38,383 bases of DNA from a virus: IMG/VR virus record IMGVR_UViG_3300031227_000157, positions 1 through 38,383 of that record; one strand, written 5' to 3'. The notes under the pieces were generated by a model, which was given only the letters and a program-made list of their open reading frames with translations, ran no database searches and was not told the DNA's origin. This document shows positions 9,275-17,309 of this stretch, one piece after another; the stretch's first letter is position 1, and every line of letters starts with the position of its first letter. Made by a program: the position numbers and the translations under genes.

Positions 9275-10131
9275 TTGATTGGAAAGCGGCACAGGTATCA
9301 TTTGAGATGGCAATGGCGCAAGAAAAAACCGGTATATATAAAAACTGGTACGGCCATACCGGTATGACAATTTCCTACGGGTTTTGCATGGTGGTGGATC
9401 GTCCAGACGGTGAGAGGATTATTTTACCAAAAGATACAGACGTCAAGGATATCTATAAAATACCTGAAATAACCGAGGAATGGAATAAATTGTTTTCAAT
9501 TGACATCCCAGGCCCCCAGCGTTTGCGTGATGTGATTGTCCCAATGACCGCTAAAGAAATTCGACGCAGTAAGCCAGTCAACATTACCAAGGACACCGAT
9601 ATTATGCGATTTGCTGGGAATCCATTATGCCCAAATATGTACCCCAAAATTTACGAAGTCATTGAACATGTGATGCGTAGTGTTATTCGAGACTACCCAC
9701 GTCCTGGCAATAATGCTTTTGTGTGGGGTGATGCAGGGTGCTGGCCCGGAAAGAGTTGTCCAAATCACTCCGGGGCGCACAACGATTGGACCACCGTTGA
9801 TATTGATTATTGTACAACAGGTCATAACTGCACCCATTATGGCTGGAGGCTGGACCTGCCAATAGAGAAGTTGTGGAACGATACTTTTCCATACCGATCT
9901 CTAAAAAAAGAGGTGTTTGACACTGATAAAAACAATGCGTTCTTTGAGCGTATTGAAACTGTTTTTGTGGGAAATAACGAAACCATAAAGGTAAATACAG
10001 GCATTTACAATCACCTAAAGCAATTGTTTGGTGATAGCTGCACAAACTATGATGACACTGAAATATGGTGCCATCACAAGCATGCTCATATTTATTTGCA
10101 GGATGAAATTAATTGGGATGCTGTTATTTAA
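9271..10131 (+). CDS. LAS-family metallopeptidase, probable endolysin (MepA/M15-like)
   Basis: 286 residues. The motif H170-x6-D177 (SGAHNDWTTVDIDY) and the later H271-x-H273 (HHKHAHIYL) match the zinc ligands and catalytic His of LAS metallopeptidases (penicillin-insensitive murein endopeptidase MepA, D-Ala-D-Ala peptidases, M15), which cut peptide cross-links in peptidoglycan. The SxxHxxxxxxD arrangement is nearest to MepA. No signal peptide is present, so release would need a holin, and none is recognisable in the window. It is the last gene of the + strand block, a normal place for lysis genes. It is longer than minimal M15 endolysins, and residues 1-140 have no recognised domain. Codon use drifts back to AT-rich near its end. 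Cleavage specificity is inferred. Confidence 0.78.
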   Translation: MIDWKAAQVSFEMAMAQEKTGIYKNWYGHTGMTISYGFCMVVDRPDGERIILPKDTDVKDIYKIPEITEEWNKLFSIDIPGPQRLRDVIVPMTAKEIRRSKPVNITKDTDIMRFAGNPLCPNMYPKIYEVIEHVMRSVIRDYPRPGNNAFVWGDAGCWPGKSCPNHSGAHNDWTTVDIDYCTTGHNCTHYGWRLDLPIEKLWNDTFPYRSLKKEVFDTDKNNAFFERIETVFVGNNETIKVNTGIYNHLKQLFGDSCTNYDDTEIWCHHKHAHIYLQDEINWDAVI

Positions 10132-10154
10132 TAGAAGATAAAAAATAGCAACAT

Positions 10155-10205
10155 TTGATCCATGTATAGATCTTAAAAAGAAATAGTGATCTATACATGG
10201 ATCAA
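10155..10205. terminator. Perfect 18-bp inverted repeat between convergent genes, probable bidirectional terminator
   Basis: The left arm ttgatccatgtatagatc (10155-10172) and the right arm gatctatacatggatcaa (10188-10205) are exact reverse complements around a 15-base A-rich loop. The + strand stem is followed by a stretch containing attatttttt, and the - strand stem by ctattttttatc. The two flanking genes converge on it. The stem is AT-rich and the loop long for a classical terminator, so a protein-binding or processing site is possible. The arms hold four GATC sites. Confidence 0.65.
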
Positions 10206-10284
10206 TTATATTATTTTTTATAATACAATCTTATCTATATCAATAATTTTTCTATCTCTTATCTTAGCAATACAATAACCTATT

Positions 10285-11553
10285 TCAATTAGGTATATTA
10301 ATAGATATAGTGCCTACATTCCCCTCGGTCTTATCCCATATAATAGCTTCTCCTGTCCTGAATGGATGAATATAACCCTTCTTATAATGCCAAGCATCTG
10401 TGCCACTAATACTTGATAAAGTCCTTACCACGACACCACCAAACGTATCTCCAGCTATATAATTAGTTTGTTTCTTTTTATGAGTATGGCCTACATGCCA
10501 TTCCCTATATATAGAAGTTGACCACATAGTAGGTTCTTCTGCTGCCATTATTGTAGGTAAATCTCTGTGTGGTTCTTCATTACCATGTGTCATACCGAGT
10601 AAACATTTACCCCATTGATAATATTTTCTTAATTTAGGAGATAAATTTACAGTAACTTGATCTACATTTCTATAATGTTCTTTTAAAGCATCAACTAAAT
10701 AGTATGAAGTTTCAGGGTCATGATTTCCAGGCACCCATGTAATATCTACAGGAGCTACACCAAGACAATAATCAACAGCTTTAAATACTGCTATTTTACC
10801 TGCTTGATATATTTTAGCTAATCTACTATCATAATCAAGTCTATTTTTTGCTAGAGGTGTAACTCCATCTGGTGAATTAAGATGAAAAAAATCATTACCT
10901 ATAGGAAATAATATTCTACTAATTTTAAAGTTTTTAGATCTTTCAAGTATTTTTTGAACTGTAGTTACAAATATTTCTTCAGCTATTTTAATATCCCAGT
11001 CAACTCCAGTTTCTAATCCCCAAGCAAGCATCCCAAAATGAATGTCATTTAATCCAATTTCTAATAAAAAGTCTCCTTCTGGGTCATTAATAGTTTTACA
11101 ATATACAGGCTTATGTGCTGATATTTGTTCAATAAGCCCATGTATAGCAAATTCAACAGGTTTAATAATTATAGGTTTAAGCCATACTTTAGTTTGATAA
11201 TTAGTTTTAGTAGTAGGAACATCCTTTATATTCATTGTAACTTGCCAAGAATTTATAACATATCTATCCACCTCATATACAGAAAGATCAACATTACCTG
11301 CTTTAAGTGCAGCATCAAGCGTATCAATTGTTAAACTGTTAACTTCAATATTTAAAGTTTTATCTGTATATTCTGTCTTGATTTTAGTAGTATCAGCAAT
11401 ATCAGAAAGTCCTTGGTTATTATTTTTAACAAGAGTGATATATCTTCTAGCAACATTATAAGGGATATTATATTTATCTTTAAGTATAGTTCTTCCACAA
11501 CCTGATTGAATATCAGTAACTATATTAACTGGTATATCTTCACAAAATTTCAT
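10285..11553 (-). CDS. HTH plus calcineurin-like metallophosphoesterase
   Basis: 422 residues. The C-terminal two thirds carry all five metallophosphoesterase blocks: D170-x-H172 (NDIHFG), G219-N-D221, G276-N-H-D279, H323 (MTHGN) and G355-H-T-H358. These bind two metal ions and hydrolyse phosphodiesters or phosphomonoesters. The first about 50 residues (GRTILKDKYNIPYNVARRYI) look like a helix-turn-helix, a domain pairing seen in phage HTH-metallophosphatase proteins. It is separate from the SbcD/Mre11 homologue at 33884, which has a different architecture. A likely role is in DNA processing, or phosphatase activity on nucleic-acid ends (inference). It is the last gene of the - strand block and has AAGGAG upstream of its ATG. 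Confidence 0.8.
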   Translation of the reverse strand: MKFCEDIPVNIVTDIQSGCGRTILKDKYNIPYNVARRYITLVKNNNQGLSDIADTTKIKTEYTDKTLNIEVNSLTIDTLDAALKAGNVDLSVYEVDRYVINSWQVTMNIKDVPTTKTNYQTKVWLKPIIIKPVEFAIHGLIEQISAHKPVYCKTINDPEGDFLLEIGLNDIHFGMLAWGLETGVDWDIKIAEEIFVTTVQKILERSKNFKISRILFPIGNDFFHLNSPDGVTPLAKNRLDYDSRLAKIYQAGKIAVFKAVDYCLGVAPVDITWVPGNHDPETSYYLVDALKEHYRNVDQVTVNLSPKLRKYYQWGKCLLGMTHGNEEPHRDLPTIMAAEEPTMWSTSIYREWHVGHTHKKKQTNYIAGDTFGGVVVRTLSSISGTDAWHYKKGYIHPFRTGEAIIWDKTEGNVGTISINIPN

Positions 11554-11589
11554 TTATAAAATTCTCCTTATTGTAAGTTAATAAAATAT

Positions 11590-12153
11590 TTAATCCTTTT
11601 CATATTTCATAGAAGATGGATGTGAAAATTCTATATGATAATTTGTTCTAAAATCACCTCTATATCCACCAACAATATAATTAATTATACCATTATTAAA
11701 TTCTTTATTAAATTCAAAGTTTTCATTGCTTTCTAATTTTTTTTCTAATTCTTTCCAATATTCTAAAAATTTATCTATCTCATCAATTTTAGATTCAGTT
11801 TCTTTCTTTTTTATAAGTCTTTGTTCAAAAGGAGAAAGTTCTGGAATAAATTCTGATTTAAATTCAGTATTAAGATCAAACATACATTGTTCAAAAACAT
11901 CAAAACATTCACCTCTATTTATTGGATTATTACTCTCTTTATTTGTTAAAGCTTCCATAGCTCTTTTTTCAGCTATATCTCTACCACCTACAATATTATT
12001 TTTTTCATCATAATAATAAGATTTCTTTGAGAAGTTATCTTTTAATGAACAAATTGCAATACCTCTTGCATAATCACTTTTATGTTCAATTAGGCATACA
12101 GTAATATGTGGTCTATTTTCTTCATCTCTAAAATAATAATACCATTTTTTCAT
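11590..12153 (-). CDS. Hypothetical protein with coiled-coil segment
   Basis: 187 residues of unknown family. The N-terminus (MKKWYYYFRDEENRPHITVC) begins a compact beta-rich region whose style (RDEENRPHITVCLI then ARGIAICS) recurs in small phage proteins. Residues about 108-150 are charged and probably helical (EQRLIKKKETESKIDEIDKF). The end (GGYRGDFRTNYHIEFSHPSS) is again beta-like. No Cys clusters, membrane segments or catalytic motif. AAGGAG lies inside the upstream KTSC gene's last codons, so the two are probably coupled. Confidence 0.6.
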   Translation of the reverse strand: MKKWYYYFRDEENRPHITVCLIEHKSDYARGIAICSLKDNFSKKSYYYDEKNNIVGGRDIAEKRAMEALTNKESNNPINRGECFDVFEQCMFDLNTEFKSEFIPELSPFEQRLIKKKETESKIDEIDKFLEYWKELEKKLESNENFEFNKEFNNGIINYIVGGYRGDFRTNYHIEFSHPSSMKYEKD

Positions 12154-12156
12154 GTT

Positions 12157-12363
12157 TTATTCTCCTTCTACTTTTGAAAATTCATATTTACCTTTAATAT
12201 ATTTAAAGAAATACTTTCCTACTGACTCTGCTTTTTTAAATTTTTCAAACAACTCTTCAGATACATCAGAATAATTATACATAGTGTTATTTTTAAATTT
12301 AACTGTTAAAACTTCATCCTCAAACCCGATTGAATCTATGTTGCTTGACTTAACTTTAATCAT
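12157..12363 (-). CDS. KTSC domain protein
   Basis: 68 residues. The sequence MIKVKSSNIDSIGFEDEVL followed by V-F-N-MYNYSDV and SVGKYFFKYIKGKY matches the KTSC domain, a small domain named for a conserved motif and found alone or next to RNA/DNA enzymes such as lysyl-tRNA synthetases and phage proteins; its biochemical role is not established. The frame is open to 12417, but the ATG at 12363 has AGAGGAG upstream and begins exactly where the family begins, so it is chosen as start. It lies between an endonuclease-like gene and a hypothetical gene. Confidence 0.8.
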   Translation of the reverse strand: MIKVKSSNIDSIGFEDEVLTVKFKNNTMYNYSDVSEELFEKFKKAESVGKYFFKYIKGKYEFSKVEGE

Positions 12364-12373
12364 TTTTTCTCCT

Positions 12374-13270
12374 CTACTTTTGAAATTTTGCATAACCTTG
12401 ATACAATTTTTTCTCACTTTGCCAACAAGTATCCTTTTTTATAATATTTTTCTTACCATATAACATTTGTAAATTGTAAGGATTAACCATATATTTAATT
12501 GGTATATTCCTTCTGAATCCTTCTATAATTGAAAATATATGATCTAAATGATATTTACTTCTACCTCTTTCTAAATTATTAGGATTTATAATATTTTTGT
12601 ATTTTCTATAATTTCTGTTTGATAATTGTATTACATTTGCTTTATACTTTTTTAATTCTTTTAATTCCTTTTTTGTATAATTTTTCCACATAGGATGCCC
12701 TGATCCAAATCTTGATAATTTATAACATTTAGGGCATCTTTGCCCACTATGGAAATTAGCCCATCTCATCCAAAATTTATGACCTTCAGGACATTGAAAT
12801 TTAAGTTTAGTTAAAGCGTTTATGTATTCTATAGATAAAAGTTTATAATTATTTTTTTCAATTTGTTTTTTTATATATTTATATGTTAATTTTATTCCAC
12901 CAAAACATTTAGAACATCTTCTACCTGTTTTAAAATGACTCCAATTCATTTCAAATTCATGACCTTTAGGACATACAAATTTAAGTTTTAATTGAGCATT
13001 TATATATTTTTTACTTAATAATTCATAACCAGGTGCTATAACTAATATTTGTTTTTTTAATTCTTCTATAGTTAATTTATTATGTGTATTGCATATAGGA
13101 CATCTACTACCAGATTTAAAACTACTCCAGCTTGTTTTAAAGTTATGATTTTTATCACATAAAAATTCTAACTTTTTCATACATCCATCATAATTCAATG
13201 ATAATAATTTATATCCTATAGCAATTATAGGTATTTGTTCCTGTATATACTTTATATTTAATTTATTCAT
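12374..13270 (-). CDS. HNH homing-endonuclease-like protein with three treble-clef modules (copy A)
   Basis: 298 residues. Residues 1 to about 175 contain three repeats of about 57 residues with the pattern GYxLLSxxYIN, then C-x2-GH (or NH), then W-x2-F-x2-G-x-RC-x2-C, giving a Cys/His/Cys/Cys zinc site typical of a treble clef. A linker (HPMWKNYTKKELKELKKY) follows, then an HNH nuclease core (YHLDHIFSIIEGF and NPYNLQMLYGKKNI). The ATG at 13270 follows the lipoprotein stop by one base (TAAAATG); the RBS is weak. The C-terminal motif LYQGYAKF recurs in the other copies. Likely a freestanding homing endonuclease spreading among phages (established for HNH families; activity here inferred). Confidence 0.78.
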   Translation of the reverse strand: MNKLNIKYIQEQIPIIAIGYKLLSLNYDGCMKKLEFLCDKNHNFKTSWSSFKSGSRCPICNTHNKLTIEELKKQILVIAPGYELLSKKYINAQLKLKFVCPKGHEFEMNWSHFKTGRRCSKCFGGIKLTYKYIKKQIEKNNYKLLSIEYINALTKLKFQCPEGHKFWMRWANFHSGQRCPKCYKLSRFGSGHPMWKNYTKKELKELKKYKANVIQLSNRNYRKYKNIINPNNLERGRSKYHLDHIFSIIEGFRRNIPIKYMVNPYNLQMLYGKKNIIKKDTCWQSEKKLYQGYAKFQK

Positions 13271-13271
13271 T

Positions 13272-13796
13272 TTACCATTCAATTCTTAATAAGTTATGTA
13301 CTGATATTAAACTATATATGCACCATTCTATTTCAGCTTGTTTTTTATATGATTTATACCTATCTAAAGTATTTAAATCACCTTTACCATCACTTCTTAA
13401 AGGATATGTTAAAGTTTGTATAGCTGACATGCTATTATACCCAAGTGTAAAATAAGAATCTTTAGATAAAAATAAACCAACTAAATTTTGTGATAAAAGC
13501 CCTGCTCTTGCAACCCATCGTACTTTATTATTTGAAAGATTTTTATCATCAAAATATATATAAGGCTCAGTACCTTCAAGTTTTATCTTATAATCAGCAT
13601 TAAAAATTTCAAGTAATGTTATATGTGCAAGTTCATGTGTTAAGAATGAAGCACATAATCCAATTCCTATAGCCCCATAATCTTTTAATTCAGCTTTTTT
13701 AAGTTGTTTAAAGTTAGTATTTGCTATATAAATATGATCATAACTACAACTTGTAAATAAAAATACTATTAATATTATTGCTAAATATGTTTTCAC
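13272..13796 (-). CDS. Putative lipoprotein with HExxH zinc-protease motif
   Basis: 174 residues from a GTG at 13796, chosen because GGGAG lies six bases upstream and it gives a compact signal (MKTYLAIILIVFLFTSC) ending in a lipobox-like FTSC; the frame itself is open to an ATG at 13820 with no RBS. Cys17 would be lipidated. Residues 54-58 are HELAH, the HExxH zincin motif, inside a hydrophobic helix (GLCASFLTHELAHITLLEIF). No third zinc ligand can be assigned with confidence. Phage lipoproteins often act in superinfection exclusion; a membrane-anchored metallopeptidase is the other reading. It lies between nrdJ with its small neighbour and endonuclease copy A. Confidence 0.66.
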   Translation of the reverse strand: MKTYLAIILIVFLFTSCSYDHIYIANTNFKQLKKAELKDYGAIGIGLCASFLTHELAHITLLEIFNADYKIKLEGTEPYIYFDDKNLSNNKVRWVARAGLLSQNLVGLFLSKDSYFTLGYNSMSAIQTLTYPLRSDGKGDLNTLDRYKSYKKQAEIEWCIYSLISVHNLLRIEW

Positions 13797-13851
13797 TTTA
13801 ATCTCCCTGTTTTCCTTCATTTAATAAAAATGATAAAAAGAATGAAAACTA

Positions 13852-13995
13852 TTATTCTTCTTCTAAATAGTAGTCATCTAAACCATCTTGTATTTCTCCA
13901 CGTTCTGCATAACGATCACTTTTTTTGTATGGTTTTTTATGACTTTTATCAAATTCAACATCTTCAGTTTCATATATTTCTTGTTCCACTTTCAT
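13852..13995 (-). CDS. Small charged hypothetical protein
   Basis: 47 residues (starts MKVEQEIYETEDVEFDKSHK, ends DGLDDYYLEEE). Very rich in Glu, Asp and Lys with no Cys. The ATG at 13995 follows a strong AAGGAG and lies nine bases after the nrdJ stop, so it is probably translated with nrdJ. Function unknown. Confidence 0.62.
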   Translation of the reverse strand: MKVEQEIYETEDVEFDKSHKKPYKKSDRYAERGEIQDGLDDYYLEEE

Positions 13996-14003
13996 TCTCC
14001 TTT

Positions 14004-15740
14004 TTAAAGTTCACAAGATCCTGATGAGCATTTAACAGTATCAATATCAGCATCAGAATCAAACTGTTCTTTTTTTAAGAATTCTTTAATTTTTTCTTTA
14101 GATATTTTATTTAAAATTTGACCTTCTCTACTACCATCTACATAAATTGTTACTCCTTTTAAATCACGAATGTATTCCAATAATAATGAAGATAATTTTT
14201 CATGTGAAATATCTTCTTGAAAATTAATTGTTTTTGATACACCACCATCAACATATTTTTGTACAATACTCTGTGTTTCTAAGTGATCTTCTGGTTTTAA
14301 ATCAGAAGTATCTACAAACCATTCATCTATGTCATCAGTATTATCTTTTAATGCTTGTTTGTATAAATCATGAATATATATTCTATTACTTATTTGATCT
14401 TTTCTTTCATAAGCTTTAAGAAATAATGGTTCTATACCAGAACTAACTCCTGCAATTAATGATATAGTTCCTGTGGGGGCGATGGAAATACCTGTTACAC
14501 ATCTTGACCCATACTTTTTAATATCCATTCTTAATGATGGTGGTAATGTTCTTATAAATTTTGCCTTGGAATATGCAGTACTATCAAATTTAGGAAATGC
14601 ACCTTTTTCACTTGACAATTTAACTAAACTTTCATACACACAGTTTCTTACAAATTTCGCTAATTTTTCTGTTTCTTCCAAAGCTTTAGTTGATCCATAT
14701 CTTAATTTTTTAGCAAATAAATAATCAGCAAGTCCCATATATCCTAAACCTATACGTCTTGAATCAAATGATTTTGTTTTAATTACGTCTAATACATAAT
14801 TATTACAGTCTATAACATCATCTAAAAATCGTACACTATTTTCAATAGTAGCTTGTATTTTTATCCAGTTAGTATTCCCACCTTTACCTACAAATTTAGG
14901 TAACACAATACTACCTAAACAACATGTCTCATATGGAGATAAAATAGCTTCTCCGCAAGGATTTGTGGTGATTACAGGTGCATAAAAATACGAATTATTT
15001 TCACGTAAATTATCCCAATTTATTAATCCAGGTTCTGCTGATGTAAGCATATTAGAAATTAATGTATCCCATAGAGTTCTTGCATCTATTGTATCATATG
15101 TTTTTTGTGCAAATTTTAAATCCCACATATTATTGGATTCAACTCTTTGTAAAAAATCTTCTGTAACTCCTACTGATATATTATAATGAGGTATAAGTTT
15201 ATCTACTAATTTAGCATTTATAAATTTTAAAATATCAGGATGCCTAACATTCATAAGAGCAAGTCCAGCAGCTCTTCTTTGACCACCAATCTGTATTGTT
15301 TCAGCTATAAAATCTGAGGCTTTAAGAAAGGATATAGGCCCTGATGACTTACCACCTACACCACGAATAGGAGCACCTTCTGGTCGTAATGAAGAGAGAT
15401 TAGTCCCAATACCCCCACCGGAACCCCATAAACAGAAGGAGTCAGAAAAATATTTACCTATCTCTTCTCTTGAATCTCCAAATGGAAGTACATAACAATT
15501 AAATAAAGACCCTTTTATTCTTCCCGCATTTCTAAGTATCCTACCACCAGGAATAAATTCAAGATTAAAAATAGATTCAGTAAATATATCAGAGTATTTC
15601 TTTCTATTTATTTCTGATGATTCAGCCATTGCTATACTACTACCAACTCTAATTGCAAGTTCACTCCATTTAGTTTCAACACCTTCTACAAAATATCTAC
15701 TATCAGCTACTTTAAGTGGATTACCCATTAACTCTGGCAT
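14004..15740 (-). CDS. nrdJ: Class II (adenosylcobalamin-dependent) ribonucleotide reductase
   Basis: 578 residues from the ATG at 15740. It reduces ribonucleotides to deoxyribonucleotides by a cobalamin-initiated thiyl radical. Key features: FIPGGRILRNAGR, then Cys82 (FNCYVLPFGD), GSGGGIGTNLSSLRP, GGQRRAA, the N260-P-C262-G-E264 active-site motif and Cys273/274 (ETCCLGS) as redox partner. The C-terminus CSSGSC is the expected thiol relay. There is no ATP-cone, and no NrdB or glycyl-radical activase nearby, which fits class II. The frame is open to 15776, but AAGGAG at 15752-15759 suits the ATG at 15740 (11-base spacing) best. The start is overlapped by endonuclease copy B, and an RNR-like N-terminal remnant lies just upstream. 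Works with Dut and ThyX in dNTP supply. Confidence 0.88.
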   Translation of the reverse strand: MPELMGNPLKVADSRYFVEGVETKWSELAIRVGSSIAMAESSEINRKKYSDIFTESIFNLEFIPGGRILRNAGRIKGSLFNCYVLPFGDSREEIGKYFSDSFCLWGSGGGIGTNLSSLRPEGAPIRGVGGKSSGPISFLKASDFIAETIQIGGQRRAAGLALMNVRHPDILKFINAKLVDKLIPHYNISVGVTEDFLQRVESNNMWDLKFAQKTYDTIDARTLWDTLISNMLTSAEPGLINWDNLRENNSYFYAPVITTNPCGEAILSPYETCCLGSIVLPKFVGKGGNTNWIKIQATIENSVRFLDDVIDCNNYVLDVIKTKSFDSRRIGLGYMGLADYLFAKKLRYGSTKALEETEKLAKFVRNCVYESLVKLSSEKGAFPKFDSTAYSKAKFIRTLPPSLRMDIKKYGSRCVTGISIAPTGTISLIAGVSSGIEPLFLKAYERKDQISNRIYIHDLYKQALKDNTDDIDEWFVDTSDLKPEDHLETQSIVQKYVDGGVSKTINFQEDISHEKLSSLLLEYIRDLKGVTIYVDGSREGQILNKISKEKIKEFLKKEQFDSDADIDTVKCSSGSCEL

Positions 15741-16029
15741 ATGTATCATTACTCCTTTTAATATTAGATAATTCATTAATAAATTTAAAATATCCTATAT
15801 ATAATTCTTCTTTATTTTGCCAACAATTATCATGTTTAGATATATTTTCAAACTCTGTAAGCATTTGTAAATTATAAGGATTAGAAATATATTTAGCTGG
15901 TATATTATTTTTAAATCCACTCATTATAGAATAAATATGATCAAGATGATATTCATGTTTACCTCTTTTCAGAATCAAGCCAGCGTGAATAAGTTCTTTT
16001 GTAAATGAACTCTTGGTACAATGTATCAA
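15721..16029 (-). CDS. Minimal HNH endonuclease-like ORF without zinc modules (copy B)
   Basis: About 100 residues carrying only the HNH core: KRGKHEYHLDHIYSIMSGF, NPYNLQMLTEFENIS and the family end motif LYIGYFKF. There is no ATG; the only candidate start near an RBS is the TTG at 16029, while the GGAGGAG upstream is better placed for an ATG at 16033 in another frame. Its last 20 or so codons run over the nrdJ RBS and start. It lacks the treble-clef array of its relatives, so it is either a degraded copy or a minimal nuclease. Expression is doubtful, and a frameshift from the ATG at 16033 is an alternative. Confidence 0.55.
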   Translation of the reverse strand: MIHCTKSSFTKELIHAGLILKRGKHEYHLDHIYSIMSGFKNNIPAKYISNPYNLQMLTEFENISKHDNCWQNKEELYIGYFKFINELSNIKRSNDTYARVNG

Positions 16030-16033
16030 ACAT
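15959..16033 (-). pseudogene. Remnant of a class II RNR N-terminus, cut by endonuclease copy B
   Basis: A 24-codon ORF with an ideal GGAGGAG and an ATG at 16033. The peptide begins MFDTLYQEF and contains IYKRTYSRWLDSEKR. YKRTYxRWL is the conserved N-terminal motif of class II RNRs of the Lactobacillus RTPR type. The frame stops exactly where homology to the HNH family begins in the overlapping frame. It looks like the 5' end of an RNR gene interrupted or replaced by an endonuclease event; the intact nrdJ starts about 290 bases downstream with its own RBS. Confidence 0.6.
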
Positions 16034-16059
16034 ATATTTACTTCTCCTCCTTCAATTTA

Positions 16060-17304
16060 TTATAATATAGTTATATGGTATAATAATTGTTTAGTTATTT
16101 CTGATCTATAATTTTTTGCTTCATTTTTTGAATACCAAAGCATTTGTAAGTTATTTTTATTAGAGATAATTATAGGTGGTATGTTATTTTTAAATCCATC
16201 AGATATTGTATAAATGTGATCTAAGTGATAATTATATGTACTCCTTTTTAGTTTTTTAGGATTTATATAATAATAGTATTTTCTATAATTATGATTTGAT
16301 AACTGAGCTACATTTTCTCTATAGTTAGAAAATTTTTCTATATCTTCTTCTGTATAATTTTTCCAATTCCAATGTCCTTTACCTCTTGTATTTTCTATAG
16401 CACATACAGGACATCTTTTACCACTTTGAAAATTATTCCATGACATTTTAAATTCATGGTTATTTGAACATATAAATTTAAGTTTTGTATGAATATCTTT
16501 ATATTCAGATAACATTTTATAATTTATAGGTTTTATATAATTTATAATATATTCCGAAGTAATTTTATTACATTTAGTACATCTATTCCCATTACTATAA
16601 AAACTTGTCCAACTCATAAAAAATATATGTTTATTTGGACATTGTATTTTTAGTTTTTCTTCACAATGATTATAATTTAATGATAGTAATTTATAACCTT
16701 TTATATTTTCTATCTCCTTTTTAACAAATTTATAGGTAAGTTTTTTTGATTTATAATAACATATAGAACACCTATTACCTTGTTGAAATGAAGCCCATTC
16801 TACTTTATAAATATGACCTTTATTACATTTTAATTTTAATTTTTTATGAGCACTTATATATTTAGTAGATAATAATTCATATTTATTTTTTTCTATGTAA
16901 CTTTTTACATATTTATATGTTAATTTTTTTAATTTATTATTACATACAGGACATATAGTACCTTTATTAAAAGTTGCCCAAGAAGTCTTATATATATGAC
17001 CTTCAGGGCATTGAATATCTAACTTTAATTTAGTATTTATATAAGTTTTGGATAATAGTTTATAACCTCTTTTTTCTGTTTGATCTTTTATAAAGTTATA
17101 AGTAAGTTTCTTATATTTAATAGAACAATTTTTACATCTTCTCCCTTCTTTAAAATGCTTCCACATCATTTCAAATTTATGTCCTTTACTACAACATAAC
17201 TTTAATTTTGAATTAGCATTTATATACTCTTTAGATAATAATTTATAACCTTCCTTTTCTACTTGTTCTTTTATAAATTTATATGTTAATTTTTTTCTAC
17301 CCAT
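16060..17304 (-). CDS. HNH homing-endonuclease-like protein with five treble-clef modules (copy C)
   Basis: 414 residues, the longest family member. Five modules of about 57 residues each carry C-x2-GH/NH/KH and C-x2-C pairs (for example CSKGHKFEMMWKHF then GRRCKNC; CPEGHIYKTSWATF then GTICPVC). A linker (GHWNWKNYTEEDIEKFSNYR) and an HNH core (YHLDHIYTISDGF, ISNKNNLQMLWYSKNEA) follow. The start ATG at 17304 has GAGGAG 11 bases upstream; an ATG nearer the RBS opens only a three-codon frame. It lies directly upstream of the RNR remnant and copy B. A freestanding homing nuclease with a modular zinc DNA-binding array is the best reading. Confidence 0.78.
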   Translation of the reverse strand: MGRKKLTYKFIKEQVEKEGYKLLSKEYINANSKLKLCCSKGHKFEMMWKHFKEGRRCKNCSIKYKKLTYNFIKDQTEKRGYKLLSKTYINTKLKLDIQCPEGHIYKTSWATFNKGTICPVCNNKLKKLTYKYVKSYIEKNKYELLSTKYISAHKKLKLKCNKGHIYKVEWASFQQGNRCSICYYKSKKLTYKFVKKEIENIKGYKLLSLNYNHCEEKLKIQCPNKHIFFMSWTSFYSNGNRCTKCNKITSEYIINYIKPINYKMLSEYKDIHTKLKFICSNNHEFKMSWNNFQSGKRCPVCAIENTRGKGHWNWKNYTEEDIEKFSNYRENVAQLSNHNYRKYYYYINPKKLKRSTYNYHLDHIYTISDGFKNNIPPIIISNKNNLQMLWYSKNEAKNYRSEITKQLLYHITIL

Positions 17305-17309
17305 TCATA

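Larger units (their letters stand above)
8514..10131 (+). other. GC-richer three-gene cassette
   Basis: From the ATG at 8514 the sequence becomes visibly richer in G and C, with many GGC, GCC, CGG and GAC codons. This continues through the three ATGA-coupled genes and fades in the last few hundred bases of the peptidase gene. The sharp edge coincides with a gene start. This suggests a block acquired by recombination from a phage or host of different composition. Confidence 0.65.

Noticed and set aside
9453-10045. Several - strand ORFs of 60-120 codons opposite the peptidase gene
   Set aside because: They are antisense to a gene with clear motifs, lack RBSs and show no family features; they reflect the lower AT content here.
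10206-10284. Open - strand stretch after the metallophosphoesterase stop (YLIEIGYCIAKIRD...)
   Set aside because: No start codon or RBS, and only about 25 codons; may be chance or an old gene end.
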